A DNA stretch of 64,000 bases from Jiella endophytica (GTDB taxonomy: Bacteria > Pseudomonadota > Alphaproteobacteria > Rhizobiales > Rhizobiaceae), in the NCBI RefSeq assembly GCF_004519335.1, contig NZ_SOZD01000002.1, positions 992,001 through 1,056,000 on the forward strand, read 5' to 3'. The notes beneath the pieces were generated by a model. That model was not told where the DNA came from. It did no database searches and worked only from the letters and a program-made list of their open reading frames with translations. The position numbers were made by a program, and so were the translations under genes. Positions 1 through 9,040 of this stretch are shown piece after piece (positions within the stretch are counted from its first letter, which is position 1; each line of letters starts with the position of its first letter).

Positions 1-550
1 TGCCCACGGCGATACCCGACGAGCCGTTGGCGAGAAGGTTCGGAAAGGCGCCGGGCAGGACGACCGGTTCTTTGTCCTCCTCGTTATAGGTCGGACGGAA
101 GTCGACAGCGTCCTCGTCGATGCCCCGCAGAAGCAGCGTCGCGACGTCGGTCATCCGCGCTTCGGTGTAGCGCATGGCCGCGGCACTGTCGCCGTCGACA
201 TTGCCGAAATTGCCCTGACCGTCGATCAGCGGGTAGCGGACAGAGAAATCCTGGGCGAGGCGGACGAGCGCGTCGTAGATCGCCGCGTCGCCATGGGGAT
301 GGAACTTGCCCATCACGTCGCCGACGATGCGGGCGCATTTCTTGTAGGCGTCGCCCGGATCGAGCCTCAGGATGCGCATGGCATGGACGATGCGCCGGTG
401 GACCGGCTTCAGCCCGTCGCGCACGTCCGGCAACGCACGGCCCATGATGGTCGACAGCGCATAGGCGAGATAGCGCTCCTCGAGCGCCGTCTTGAGGTCG
501 ATCGGTTCGATGTCGCCGCCGTCTGATGGCGGTTCCGCTGCCTTGCCCAT
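1..550 (-). CDS. parC: DNA topoisomerase IV subunit A, N-terminal part (gene runs off the window edge)
   Basis: ParC is the DNA-cutting subunit of topoisomerase IV, which decatenates daughter chromosomes with ParE. About 183 N-terminal residues are visible. They include the winged-helix CAP-type DNA-binding region, the quinolone-determining segment [11 protein letters not shown] at about residues 84-94, and the catalytic tyrosine in AAMRYTEAR. The position equivalent to E. coli Ser80 is Ala, which in this group is usual and does not by itself imply acquired resistance. The start chosen is the ATG at 550, which gives [11 protein letters not shown] before the conserved [20 protein letters not shown]. 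The gene continues beyond base 1. It is divergent from the secreted-protein gene at 824. Parologue confusion with GyrA is possible, but the short N-terminus and the sequence around [12 protein letters not shown] favour ParC. Confidence 0.93.
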   Translation of the reverse strand, partial: MGKAAEPPSDGGDIEPIDLKTALEERYLAYALSTIMGRALPDVRDGLKPVHRRIVHAMRILRLDPGDAYKKCARIVGDVMGKFHPHGDAAIYDALVRLAQDFSVRYPLIDGQGNFGNVDGDSAAAMRYTEARMTDVATLLLRGIDEDAVDFRPTYNEEDKEPVVLPGAFPNLLANGSSGIAVG

Positions 551-823
551 GGCACGCGTCTAGCGAAGGTCAAGGCATGGAACAAGACCGGAACGGAACC
601 ATCCTCAGCTTTTTGTGCCGCCGAGAACGCGGAGGCCTCTTCGACCATCCGGTCCGGTCAGTCTCCCTGGCGCTCGGCCGGGCAAGCCGGGAGAGAAGCG
701 CTACGATGTCTTCTCCCTGCCTGATTTCTCCATAGATTGGCCGCCGTCATCGCGCTAAGTCTCGCGCGGGGCATGACCCGCTCCGCGCCAGGCGCCGGGC
801 TCAACGCTGAAAGAAGGTACTGC

Positions 824-2017
824 ATGTTCGCCAAGACTTCCGTGTCCCTGACCACGACCGCCGTCGCGCTGATGTGCTCGACGGCCGCGTTCGCCGCCGA
901 CGCGAACGCCTTCGGCGAGCGCCTCAAGGCGGTCGCCGCCAGCCAGAACATGATGGTCGCGTATGACAGCGCCACCTCGGAAGGCGACAACGTCGTCCTG
1001 AAGGGCATGACCCTCGCGCCGAAGGGCGAGGACCCGGCAAAGCTCGGCGACATCACCTTCGAGGATGTCAGCGGCTCCACCGAAGAGGGCTGGAAGGTCG
1101 CGCGGGTGCCGATCGCCGATATCGACGTCACCGAGGGCGAGAGCCACACCGTGGTCACCGGCATGTCGATCGAGGGCGTCGAGCTCCTGCCGGCGGAGCG
1201 CAGCGGCCTGCCGGCGGTCAAGCAGCTGTCGGAGTTCTATTTCGACAAGGCCGGTCTCGACAAGATGACCGTCGAGAAGAACGGCGCCAAGGTCTTCGAC
1301 CTTTCCGGCGTCTCGGTGGAAAACACCATCAACGACGACGACACGCTCTCTTCGGACTTCAATTTCGGCACCTTCAATGCCGACTTCACCAAGGCCGATC
1401 CCGAGGCCGCGAAGACGATGACCGATCTCGGCTACGACACCCTGACCGGCAGCGTCGAGGGCAGCGCCGGCTGGGACCCGAAGACCGGCACGCTTTCGCT
1501 CGATCCCTTCGACATCAATGTCGAGAACGCCGGCAACCTGTCCTTCACCTACGAGATGGCGGGTTACACGCCGGCCTTCATCCAGTCGATGCAGCAGATC
1601 TCCAAGCAGATGGCCGAGAACCCGGAGGGCAACCAGAACGCCGGCATGGCGATGATGGGTCTGATGTCGCAGCTCTCGCTCGGCTCGGCGGACATCACCT
1701 TCACCGACGATTCGCTCACCGGCAAGCTGCTCGACTACTATGCCAAGAAGCAGGGCCAGACGGTGGACCAGCTGATCGCCCAGGTCGAGCAGATGGTGCC
1801 GGCGATGCTCGCCCAGCTGCAGAATCCGGACTTCCAGAAGCAGGTGAGCGATGCGGTCTCGACCTTCCTGAAGGATCCGAAGTCGCTGTCGATCTCGATC
1901 GACCCGGAGACCCCGGTGCCGGCCATGCAGATCGCCGGCGCGGCGATGGGCGCGCCGCAGACCCTGCCGCAGGTGCTGTCGCTGGAAGTGACGGCGAACG
2001 ACGCGACGGAGGACTGA
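824..2017 (+). CDS. Secreted/periplasmic protein of unknown function
   Basis: The product is about 397 residues and starts with a clear Sec signal peptide (MFAKTSVSL, a hydrophobic stretch, then AFA before ADANAF). I chose the ATG at 824 because it has AAGAAGG just upstream and places the signal peptide at the N-terminus. An in-frame start at 737 would bury the signal peptide. The mature part is rich in Asp, Thr, Ser and Gly and has no cysteines or catalytic motif I recognise. Near the middle there is a Met/Gln-rich helical stretch (around FIQSMQQISKQMAENPEG). It ends in charged residues. The gene stands alone between parC and a terminator. I cannot assign a family; a periplasmic or outer-membrane-associated role is inferred only from the signal peptide. 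Confidence 0.8.
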   Translation: MFAKTSVSLTTTAVALMCSTAAFAADANAFGERLKAVAASQNMMVAYDSATSEGDNVVLKGMTLAPKGEDPAKLGDITFEDVSGSTEEGWKVARVPIADIDVTEGESHTVVTGMSIEGVELLPAERSGLPAVKQLSEFYFDKAGLDKMTVEKNGAKVFDLSGVSVENTINDDDTLSSDFNFGTFNADFTKADPEAAKTMTDLGYDTLTGSVEGSAGWDPKTGTLSLDPFDINVENAGNLSFTYEMAGYTPAFIQSMQQISKQMAENPEGNQNAGMAMMGLMSQLSLGSADITFTDDSLTGKLLDYYAKKQGQTVDQLIAQVEQMVPAMLAQLQNPDFQKQVSDAVSTFLKDPKSLSISIDPETPVPAMQIAGAAMGAPQTLPQVLSLEVTANDATED

Positions 2018-2129
2018 CCTCGCGAGGCACCGGGCGCGGCTGAAGCGGGCTCCGCCGCTCCAGGGCGGGCCTCGCGCCGCTTCTCGATCACGTCGCGGCA
2101 GAACCCTTAGCCGCAACCTCAAATTCTTT

Positions 2130-2164
2130 CGCCGGCCGGGCTGCCCTGCCCGGCCGGCGTTTTA
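2130..2164 (+). terminator. Rho-independent terminator after the secreted-protein gene
   Basis: A perfect 12-bp GC-rich stem (CGCCGGCCGGGC paired with GCCCGGCCGGCG, six-base loop) is followed by TTTT. It lies about 110 bases after the stop at 2017 and ahead of the next gene on the same strand. Confidence 0.85.
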
Positions 2165-2222
2165 TCTGGCGGCTCGACAGAAGCTTTAGCGGCCATCAAG
2201 CCGCGGACGGAGGGAGGCCGCC

Positions 2223-2792
2223 ATCTTCGCGCAATCACCGATCCTCGACGCCGTCCTCGGCGGGATTTTCCTCGCCGCTATCGGGCTTTGCGTCGTCATC
2301 TTCCTCGTTCGGGTGATCGGGCTTCGCTCGTTCTCCAAGATGACGGCCTTCGACTTCGTCATCACGCTTGCCACCGGCTCGCTGCTCGCCTCCGCCGCGA
2401 CCACGTCGAGCTGGCCGGCCTTCCTGAAGGCGCTCGTCGCCATTGCTGCGCTGATGGCGATCCAGGTCGCTCTCGCCTTCGGCCGGCGCAACAGCCGGAT
2501 GGTGACCAGCGTGGTCGACAACGAACCGCTGCTTCTGATGCGCGACGGCGTCTTCATCGACGCGGCGATGGCGACAAGCCGGGTCTCGCCCGGCGACGTC
2601 TATGCCAAGCTCCGCGGCGCCAACATTCAGGCGATGGACGAGGTCCGCGCGGTCGTTCTGGAGACCACCGGCGACATTTCGGTGCTGCATGGCGAGAGCT
2701 TCGCGCCGGAGCTCTTGCGGCACGTGCGCGGCGCCGAGGCGGCCGGGATGGTCCCGGACGACAGTGCCCGCAGCGCCAGCCGCAAGGCCTGA
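2223..2792 (+). CDS. DUF421 (YetF-type) membrane protein, probable ATC start
   Basis: The product resembles small membrane proteins of the DUF421/YetF family: transmembrane helices followed by a soluble C-terminal domain. The signature LRSFSKMTAFDFVITLATGSLLA is preceded in frame by a hydrophobic helix (ILDAVLGGIFLAAIGLCVV). No ATG, GTG or TTG precedes that helix in the frame, which is open only from 2190. The first conventional start, GTG at 2313, would delete the first helix. A strong GGAGGGAGG ribosome site at 2209-2217 sits six bases before an ATC at 2223, so I place the start there (about 189 residues). Rare ATC/ATT starts are known in infC. A sequencing error changing ATG to ATC is the main alternative. 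The C-terminal part contains NEPLLLMRDGVFIDAAM, typical of the soluble domain. Function in cells is not established. Confidence 0.75.
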   Translation: MFAQSPILDAVLGGIFLAAIGLCVVIFLVRVIGLRSFSKMTAFDFVITLATGSLLASAATTSSWPAFLKALVAIAALMAIQVALAFGRRNSRMVTSVVDNEPLLLMRDGVFIDAAMATSRVSPGDVYAKLRGANIQAMDEVRAVVLETTGDISVLHGESFAPELLRHVRGAEAAGMVPDDSARSASRKA

Positions 2793-3052
2793 CCCGGCAG
2801 CGTCCGGGCACGACGTCGCCCGTCGCCAGCCGGGCCGGCGACGTTCCTCGTGATCGTCACAAGAGCGCCAAGAGCGACGAGTTGTCCGACTTTCGCGCCC
2901 TCTTCGAGCGCCCTATCAGTGAACGGCCGGCCGACCCGGGCTCGGGTCTCGCCCGGAAGACCGAGGCAGCGGCGCTGGCGGGCCGATCAGCCAATGTTCG
3001 TCACGATCACCGGCGATCCGACCGACAACCGCCCGCCGGGGGAGATCGCCGC

Positions 3053-3565
3053 ATGGCCGAGGCACCGCTGATCCTGACGCTGCGTTTCGACGAAGCGAGC
3101 TACGAATACTTCGAGGCGTTGCGCCGGCAGCACTTTCCGCCCGAGCGCAATGTCATCCCGGCGCATCTGACGCTGTTCCACCATCTGCCCGGCGAGAAAG
3201 CTCCCGAGATCGCCGCGACGCTCCGCGAGGCCGCCCGGCAGACGGCGCAGATCCCCCTCACCGTCACGGGCCTGCGTTTCCTCGGCCGCGGCACAGCCTT
3301 CGAGATCGCCGGCCCGCCCCTTGCCGCGCTCCGTCGCGATCTCGCCACCTGCTGGCAGGCCGATCTGACGCCGCAGGACGCGCAGGGCTTTCGCCCGCAT
3401 GTGACGATCCAGAACAAGATGCCGGCAGACGAGGCACGGGCGACCTACGAGGCGCTGCGTGCGGCGTTCATGCCTTTCGAGGCGACCGGCACCGGCCTTC
3501 TCCTGTGGCACTATCGCGGCGGACCGTGGGAGCCGGCGGGGACGTTCCCCTTCGAGGGCGGGTGA
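3053..3565 (+). CDS. 2'-5' RNA ligase-like 2H phosphoesterase family protein
   Basis: This 170-residue product carries the two H-x-(T/S)-x motifs of the 2H phosphoesterase/RNA ligase T superfamily: HLTLFHHL at about residues 37-44 and HVTIQNK at about 122-128. These enzymes act on 2',3'-cyclic or 2'-5' phosphodiester bonds in RNA or nucleotides; the substrate here is unknown. The start is the ATG at 3053, with GGGGGAG eight bases upstream, giving MAEAPLILTLRFD. Longer readings of the same frame run through the DUF421 gene in another frame and are not credible. The gene lies alone between the DUF421 gene and the convergent aspS. Confidence 0.8.
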   Translation: MAEAPLILTLRFDEASYEYFEALRRQHFPPERNVIPAHLTLFHHLPGEKAPEIAATLREAARQTAQIPLTVTGLRFLGRGTAFEIAGPPLAALRRDLATCWQADLTPQDAQGFRPHVTIQNKMPADEARATYEALRAAFMPFEATGTGLLLWHYRGGPWEPAGTFPFEGG

Positions 3566-3727
3566 AGCGCCAGCTAAGATTTGGACCGCAGGGGCGAGGC
3601 GGGCTCCAAAGTCCCGTCATTCCGATACAGGGCAGCCTCTCGGCAGGGTCGGGCCGAAGCAAGATCGGTCGGCGGGACGGCTGACAGGGCTCGTCTCGTC
3701 ATGCTCCGCCGCGAAGCCTTCCGCGCC

Positions 3728-5518
3728 TCACCCCTTCTTCTCTACCGGCGCCACCCTTAGCCCCAACTCCCGCAGCTGCGCCGGCGACGCCTCCGCCGGC
3801 GCGCCCATCAGCAGATCGAACGCCTGCTGGTTCATCGGGAACAGCGCGATCTCGCGGAGGTTCTTGGCGCCGCACAGAAGCATGACGATGCGGTCGATGC
3901 CGGCGGCCATTCCGCCATGGGGCGGGGCGCCGTACTGGAAGGCGCGGTAGAGGCCGCCGAAGCGCTCCTCGACGTCGGCGCGCGAATAACCGGCGAGTTC
4001 GAAGGCTTTCACCATGGTCTCGGGCAGCTGGTTGCGGATGCCGCCGGAGGCGATCTCGTAGCCGTTGCAGACGATGTCGTACTGGAACGCCTTGATCGAC
4101 AGGGGCTCCTGCGTCTCCAGCGCCTCGATCCCACCCTGGGGCATCGAGAACGGGTTGTGTGCGAAATCGATCTTCTTCTCGTCCTCGTCCCATTCGTAGA
4201 ACGGGAAGTCGATGATCCAGGCGAGCTCGTAGGCGTCGCGGTCGAGGAGGTTCAGCTCCTCGCCGACACGGGTGCGGGCGGCACCAGCAAACTGCACGAA
4301 CTTCTCCGGCCGGCCGGCGACGAAGAAGCAGGCGTCACCCGCCTCGAGGCCGAGTTGGTTGCGCACCGCCTCGGTGCGCTCCTCACCGATGTTCTTGGCG
4401 AGGGGGCCTGCGCCGGACACCGCGCCGTTCTCCTCGCGCCAGAAGATGTAGCCGAGGCCGGGCTGGCCCTCCCCTTGCGCCCAGGAGTTCATCCGGTCGC
4501 AGAAGGCGCGTGATCCGCCGGTCTTCGCCGGAATCGCCCAGACCTCGACCTTGTCGTCATTGGCGATCATGCCCGCGAAGACCTTGAAGCCCGAGCCGGC
4601 GAAATGCTCGGTCACCGCCTGCATCTCGATCGGATTGCGGAGATCCGGCTTGTCGGAGCCGTATTTCTTCATCGATTCCGCATAAGGGATGCGCCGGAAC
4701 GTTTCCGACACGCGCTTGCCGTCGGCGAACGTCTTGAAGACGTCGCGGATCACCGGCTCCATGGTCTGGAAGATGTCCTCCTGCTCGACGAAGCTCATCT
4801 CGACGTCGAGCTGGTAGAACTCGCCATAGAAGCGGTCGGCGCGCGGGTCCTCGTCGCGAAAGCACGGCGCGATCTGGAAATAGCGGTCGAAGCCCGACAT
4901 CATCAACAGCTGCTTGTACTGCTGCGGCGCCTGCGGGAGGGCGTAGAACATGCCGTTGTGAAGCCGCGACGGCACGAGGAAGTCGCGGGCGCCCTCGGGG
5001 CTCGATGCGGTGAGGATCGGCGTCTGGAACTCGGTGAAGCCGGTCTCCTGCATCAGCGAGCGGATCTTGGCGATGATCTGCGTGCGCCGCATGATGTTCC
5101 TGTGCAGCGTCTCGCGGCGGAGATCCAGAAAGCGGTATTTGAGGCGGATGTCCTCCGGGTAGTCGGGCTCGCCGAAGACCGGCAGCGGCAGCTCTTTCGC
5201 CGGCGACAGCACCTCGATCTCGCGAGCGAAGATCTCGATCTCGCCGGTCGGAAGCTTCGAATTGACGGTCTCTGCAGAGCGCGCCTTCACCTCGCCGTCG
5301 ACCCGGATCACCCATTCGCCGCGCACGGTCTCAGCGGTCTTGAAGGCCGGAGAGTCGGGATCGACCACAACCTGGGTCAGGCCGTAGTGATCGCGGAGGT
5401 CGATGAACAGGAGGCCGCCATGGTCGCGGATGCGGTGCGCCCAGCCGGACAGGCGCACGGTCTCGCCGACATTCTGCTTCGACAGGTCGGCGCAGCGATG
5501 GGTGCGGTAGCGGTGCAT
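3728..5518 (-). CDS. aspS: Aspartate--tRNA ligase
   Basis: AspRS charges tRNA-Asp in the cytoplasm. In many alphaproteobacteria that lack AsnRS it is nondiscriminating and also charges tRNA-Asn; I cannot tell which applies here. The 596-residue product has the N-terminal OB-fold anticodon-binding domain ([23 protein letters not shown]), class II motif 2 ([11 protein letters not shown] and following), the bacterial GAD insertion domain in the middle, and motif 3 near the C-terminus ([16 protein letters not shown]). Length is normal for bacterial AspRS. The start is the ATG at 5518 ([12 protein letters not shown]). It is divergent from the TPR-sulfotransferase gene, with a 402-base gap between them. 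Confidence 0.96.
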   Translation of the reverse strand: MHRYRTHRCADLSKQNVGETVRLSGWAHRIRDHGGLLFIDLRDHYGLTQVVVDPDSPAFKTAETVRGEWVIRVDGEVKARSAETVNSKLPTGEIEIFAREIEVLSPAKELPLPVFGEPDYPEDIRLKYRFLDLRRETLHRNIMRRTQIIAKIRSLMQETGFTEFQTPILTASSPEGARDFLVPSRLHNGMFYALPQAPQQYKQLLMMSGFDRYFQIAPCFRDEDPRADRFYGEFYQLDVEMSFVEQEDIFQTMEPVIRDVFKTFADGKRVSETFRRIPYAESMKKYGSDKPDLRNPIEMQAVTEHFAGSGFKVFAGMIANDDKVEVWAIPAKTGGSRAFCDRMNSWAQGEGQPGLGYIFWREENGAVSGAGPLAKNIGEERTEAVRNQLGLEAGDACFFVAGRPEKFVQFAGAARTRVGEELNLLDRDAYELAWIIDFPFYEWDEDEKKIDFAHNPFSMPQGGIEALETQEPLSIKAFQYDIVCNGYEIASGGIRNQLPETMVKAFELAGYSRADVEERFGGLYRAFQYGAPPHGGMAAGIDRIVMLLCGAKNLREIALFPMNQQAFDLLMGAPAEASPAQLRELGLRVAPVEKKG

Positions 5519-5920
5519 GGCGGTCTCGTCGCTTCATGGCAGCGCGCTTCGCCAGAGGCGAAACGCGCTGCAAAATCGTCGTGGAATCGGTGGCGGACAA
5601 GCGCATGGGCGCCGCGCGATGTCAAGGTCGCGCGGCGCCGCGCTTGGCCATAGGTCCGGCTCCCGGCGGACACATCGACGAAGCCCGGGGACCCCGCAAA
5701 GGACCCGCCGCGACGCCTCCCGGATGGCGACCCTCCGCACCGCTGGCGGACGGCGGCGCGCCTCCCCGCCGCGCGAAACCTGCTCCATCCTTCACTTCTG
5801 ATAGTAGTTTCACTCGACCCGCCGTTGTCCTACACAACGATATTGACGGAGCGGCCGCGCGTTCGGACCTTGCTTGGGCTTGAGCGTTTGCGGCCGCACT
5901 GTCGGAAGCGGGAGGAACTG
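5519..5920. promoter_or_regulatory. Divergent intergenic region aspS / TPR-sulfotransferase
   Basis: This 402-base gap holds no convincing gene and must contain both promoters. The only structure I see is an inverted repeat CGTTGT-CCTAC-ACAACG at 5823-5839, inside the less GC-rich part (about 5780-5850). Its role is unknown, and I could not identify -35/-10 boxes with confidence. Confidence 0.4.
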
Positions 5921-7744
5921 ATGGACGCCGTCAATGTCGCCTTCGGCGAGCGATCGCCCTGTCCCTGCAGGAGCGGCCTTTCCGCCATGTCCTGCTGCGA
6001 GATGGACCTGGAGGCGGCGCGGCGCGTCACGCCCACGCCAGGCATGCGGCAGGCGGTGGCGAACGCCGCGGCGAAGCTGAAGTCGGGCCATCTGGAACGG
6101 GCGGTGCATTTTGCGACGGCCGTCCTCGAACGGGCGCCGCTCGACATCCAGGCGCTTCGCACGCTGGCCAGCGTGCGCCTCGAACAGAACCGCCAGCATC
6201 CCGCCGCGATCCTCCTCGAGCGGATCGCCATCGAGGATCCTTTCAATTTCTGGGCGGTCAGCAAGCTGGCGCTGCTGGAGCTCTCCCGGCAGCATTATTT
6301 CAAGGCCGAGCAATTCGCCCGCCAGGCGCTGCGGCTTTCGCCGACGAGCCCGCAATCGCACAATCTGATGGGCGTCGCGCTGACCAATATCGGCAAGGCG
6401 GCGGCCGGCGAATATCACCACCGCAAGGCCCTGGAGCTGACCGGAAGGCGGGTGCCGCTGGTGCTGGCCAATCTCGCCCTCAGCCTGAAGAACCAGGGCC
6501 GCATGGAGGAAGCCCGCGAGCTTTACCGCGAGGCTCACATGGCGGAAAAGCGCAACCGGCAGACGCTGCTCGCCTGGGCGCAGCTCGAGGAGGCCGACCG
6601 CAATCTCGATGCCGCCAAGGAACTGCTCGACAAGGTCGAGGCAATCAGCGCGCCCTCGCCGGCGACGCGGCAGACCCGTGCGGCGATCCTCGGCCGCGAA
6701 GGCCGGCTGGAGGAAGCGCTCGCCGTCCTCGACCTCGACGACCCGCGGACGCTGCGGCCGATCGAGCTTCTGGAACGCGGCCGGCTGCTCGACCGGATGG
6801 AGCGCTACGACGAGGCGTGGCAGGCCTTCCTCGCCGGCAAGGCGATGGCCATCAGGATGGGCGGGCGGCGCTACCTGCAGGCGGAGGCAAAAGCGCTTGC
6901 CGAACAGCTGTCGGATTTCTTCTCGCCGGAGCGCGTCGCCATCCTGCCGCGGGCCAGGGTCAGGCAGGACGTCGCCCAGCCGATCTTCATTCTCGGCTTT
7001 CCAAGATCCGGAACGACGCTGCTCGAGCAGTCTCTGTCGGTCAGCCCGGACATCGTCGCCGGCGACGAACTGACGACCATCCACGAGATCGTCGCGGCCA
7101 TGCCGCGGCTGCTGGCGAGCCCGAATGAATATCCCGGCGCACTCGCGGAAGTCTGGATGGGGGACAAGCGCGAGGAACTCGACAGCCTGCGCGACTACTA
7201 TCTCCAGCGGGCCCGCCAGCTGAACCTGCTCGCCCCCGGGGCCCGCTTCTTCACCGACAAGATGCCGCTGAACGAAATGCATCTCGGGCTGATCGGGCTG
7301 ATCTTTCCGAAGGCGCCGCTCATCCACATGATCCGCCATCCGCTCGACATCATGGTCTCGGCGATGTCGAACTTCTTCACCCATGGCGGCTTCTGCGGAT
7401 CGGAACTCGAGACCGCCGCCGAGCATCTCGTCCGCTCGACCTCGCTCGTCGTCCACTACCGCTCGGTCATGGAGCTGAACTACAAGGCAGTGCGCTACGA
7501 GGATGTCGTCGGGGCCCAGGAGGCGACGATGCGCGGCGTCTTCGACTTCATCGAAACGCCGTTCGACAGGCGCTCGCTCAGCTTCGAGGAGAATGTCCGC
7601 TTCGCGCGCACCGCCAGCTATGCGCAGGTGACCGAGCGGCTCTACGATCGCTCGCGCTACCGCTACCGCCACTATCTGCGCCACCTGGAACCGGTGCTGC
7701 CGGTCCTCGAGCCGTTGATCGCGGCATGGGGCTATGACGTCTGA
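5921..7744 (+). CDS. TPR-repeat sulfotransferase with an SEC-C-like N-terminal motif
   Basis: The product is about 607 residues. The ATG at 5921 is chosen because GGGAGGAA lies just upstream. Residues about 13-26 read PCPCRSGLSAMSCC, which resembles the zinc-binding SEC-C motif. Several TPR-like helical pairs follow (about 45-330; for example NLMGVALTNIGKAAAGEYHHRKAL). The C-terminal part has a sulfotransferase PAPS-binding loop, FILGFPRSGTTLLEQ, near residues 356-370, and the second nucleotide contact IHMIRHPLDIMVS near 467. The fold predicts transfer of a sulfo group from PAPS to a carbohydrate, lipid or peptide; the acceptor is unknown. The TPRs may bind a protein partner. A rho-independent terminator lies about 180 bases downstream. 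Confidence 0.85.
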   Translation: MDAVNVAFGERSPCPCRSGLSAMSCCEMDLEAARRVTPTPGMRQAVANAAAKLKSGHLERAVHFATAVLERAPLDIQALRTLASVRLEQNRQHPAAILLERIAIEDPFNFWAVSKLALLELSRQHYFKAEQFARQALRLSPTSPQSHNLMGVALTNIGKAAAGEYHHRKALELTGRRVPLVLANLALSLKNQGRMEEARELYREAHMAEKRNRQTLLAWAQLEEADRNLDAAKELLDKVEAISAPSPATRQTRAAILGREGRLEEALAVLDLDDPRTLRPIELLERGRLLDRMERYDEAWQAFLAGKAMAIRMGGRRYLQAEAKALAEQLSDFFSPERVAILPRARVRQDVAQPIFILGFPRSGTTLLEQSLSVSPDIVAGDELTTIHEIVAAMPRLLASPNEYPGALAEVWMGDKREELDSLRDYYLQRARQLNLLAPGARFFTDKMPLNEMHLGLIGLIFPKAPLIHMIRHPLDIMVSAMSNFFTHGGFCGSELETAAEHLVRSTSLVVHYRSVMELNYKAVRYEDVVGAQEATMRGVFDFIETPFDRRSLSFEENVRFARTASYAQVTERLYDRSRYRYRHYLRHLEPVLPVLEPLIAAWGYDV

Positions 7745-8098
7745 AACCGCAGGAAATCGCGCCTCGTCTTTATGAGGATCTCCGACCGAGTGCCTTTGCG
7801 GCACCGTGCGGCCCGCCGGGGATCAAGCCATGCAATTTCCGCTGGACTAACGCAGCAAACCATACTAAATTTCTTGTGAAGATAAGAGGTATTGCAACGT
7901 TCTCTTATAAGGTACCTTGACCGTTGCTTTTCGCAACGGATTTTTTGACCGAAGCGTGAGATCGCCCGCGTTTTTTGGGCGCAAGACCGACCTGACCGCG
8001 CTGCGATGCTGATAGTTTGCGCGCCGTGACCATGTCGTCTCATGATCATGCCTGACTGACGACCAACAGATCATCCCTCGAGCGACGACAAGGACATC
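7745..8098. other. AT-richer gap before the Hint-domain gene
   Basis: This 354-base gap is visibly less GC-rich than its surroundings. It contains the terminator at 7921-7946 and presumably the Hint gene promoter. Open frames here are short and show no family resemblance. Confidence 0.5.
7921..7946 (+). terminator. Rho-independent terminator downstream of the TPR-sulfotransferase gene
   Basis: The stem CCGTTGC/GCAACGG with a short T-rich loop is followed by ATTTTTT. Confidence 0.75.
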
Positions 8099-9040
8099 AT
8101 GGCGACCTCAAATCCGCTTCAGTTTTGGCGAGTCACCAAGAATTCCCAGTACAATTACACCGTCGTCAGTGATACGGGGTCGGTCTATACGGTTACCGAC
8201 GACGGCACCGATCCGGGCGACAATCCCAACATTCTCGGCGATGTCGATCCGGACAATTTCCAGGACTCCGGCGGTTTGTCGGACATCTACCGCAGCGCGC
8301 TCCAGAACGGCCGCGGCTTCATCGCCTACAGCCCCACCTACGGCTACTATCTCTTCCAGTATGCCGCCTATTACACCGCCGGCGCCACCATCACGACGGT
8401 GAATGCCGACTTCGCCATCTGCTTTGCGAGCGGCACGCGGATCGAGACGGCCCGCGGCCCGGTCGCGGTCGAGGATCTTGAGATCGGCGACATGGCGGTG
8501 ACGGCCAGCGGCGCCGAGCGGCCGATCCGCTGGATCGGCCGGCGGGTTGCCGACTGCACCGGCAAGCATGCCGACGAGGCTCCCGTCAGGGTCCGCGCCG
8601 GCGCCTTTGCCGACGGCGTACCCGCTCGCGACGTCCTGCTGTCGCCGGGCCACCCGGTGCTGGCGCGGCGCGGCGGGCGCGAATTCCTCGTGCCGATCAA
8701 GCAGCTGGTCAACGGGACGAGCATCACGCGCAGCCGTATCGGCCGGGTCACCTACTGGCATGTCGAGCTCGACGAGCACGACATCCTTCTTGCCGAGGGC
8801 CTGCCCGCCGAAAGCTTCTTCGAACGGGGCGGACGCAACTGGTTCGGCGCCGTCGATCTCGACGAGGTCGCCGCCAATCCCGGCCTCGTCCCGGAGGGCG
8901 AGCGCCGTCGCTGCCGTCCGGTGGCCTTCCAGGGACCACTGGTCGAAGCCGAGCGGCAGCGGCTTGCCGCCCGCGTCGAGGCCGGGCAGGTCGACCTCAT
9001 CGAGAAGGACGCGCAGTTGCCCGAGCGCCGCGTCGCCTGA
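8099..9040 (+). CDS. Hint-domain protein (Hedgehog/intein-type autoprocessing fold)
   Basis: This 313-residue protein has about 107 N-terminal residues rich in Tyr, Asp and Thr with no known domain. A Hint module follows and begins CFASGTRIETARGPVAVEDL at Cys108. Further Hint blocks are visible: RPIRWIGRR at about 141-149, LLSPGHPVLARRG around His185, and YWHVELDEHDILLAEGLPAESF at about 219-240. In intein/Hedgehog relatives the first Cys makes an N-S acyl shift that cleaves the chain. Standalone bacterial Hint proteins like this one are often attached to secreted or calcium-binding repeat proteins, and whether they self-cleave is unproven. There is no classical signal peptide, so any export would be by another route. 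The start ATG at 8099 has AAGGA upstream. Two tandem hairpins follow the stop. Confidence 0.85.
   Translation: MATSNPLQFWRVTKNSQYNYTVVSDTGSVYTVTDDGTDPGDNPNILGDVDPDNFQDSGGLSDIYRSALQNGRGFIAYSPTYGYYLFQYAAYYTAGATITTVNADFAICFASGTRIETARGPVAVEDLEIGDMAVTASGAERPIRWIGRRVADCTGKHADEAPVRVRAGAFADGVPARDVLLSPGHPVLARRGGREFLVPIKQLVNGTSITRSRIGRVTYWHVELDEHDILLAEGLPAESFFERGGRNWFGAVDLDEVAANPGLVPEGERRRCRPVAFQGPLVEAERQRLAARVEAGQVDLIEKDAQLPERRVA

Noticed and set aside
1-550. Acquired quinolone resistance from Ala at the ParC Ser80 position
   Set aside because: Ala at this site is, as far as I know, common in wild-type alphaproteobacteria, so it is not evidence of selection.
755-2122. Antisense frame over the secreted-protein gene
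   Set aside because: The sense strand has a signal peptide, ribosome site and terminator; the antisense product is Arg-rich without motifs.
5810-7804. 664-codon open frame antisense to the TPR-sulfotransferase gene
   Set aside because: Same effect; no ribosome site or recognisable domain, while the plus strand has a PAPS loop and TPRs.
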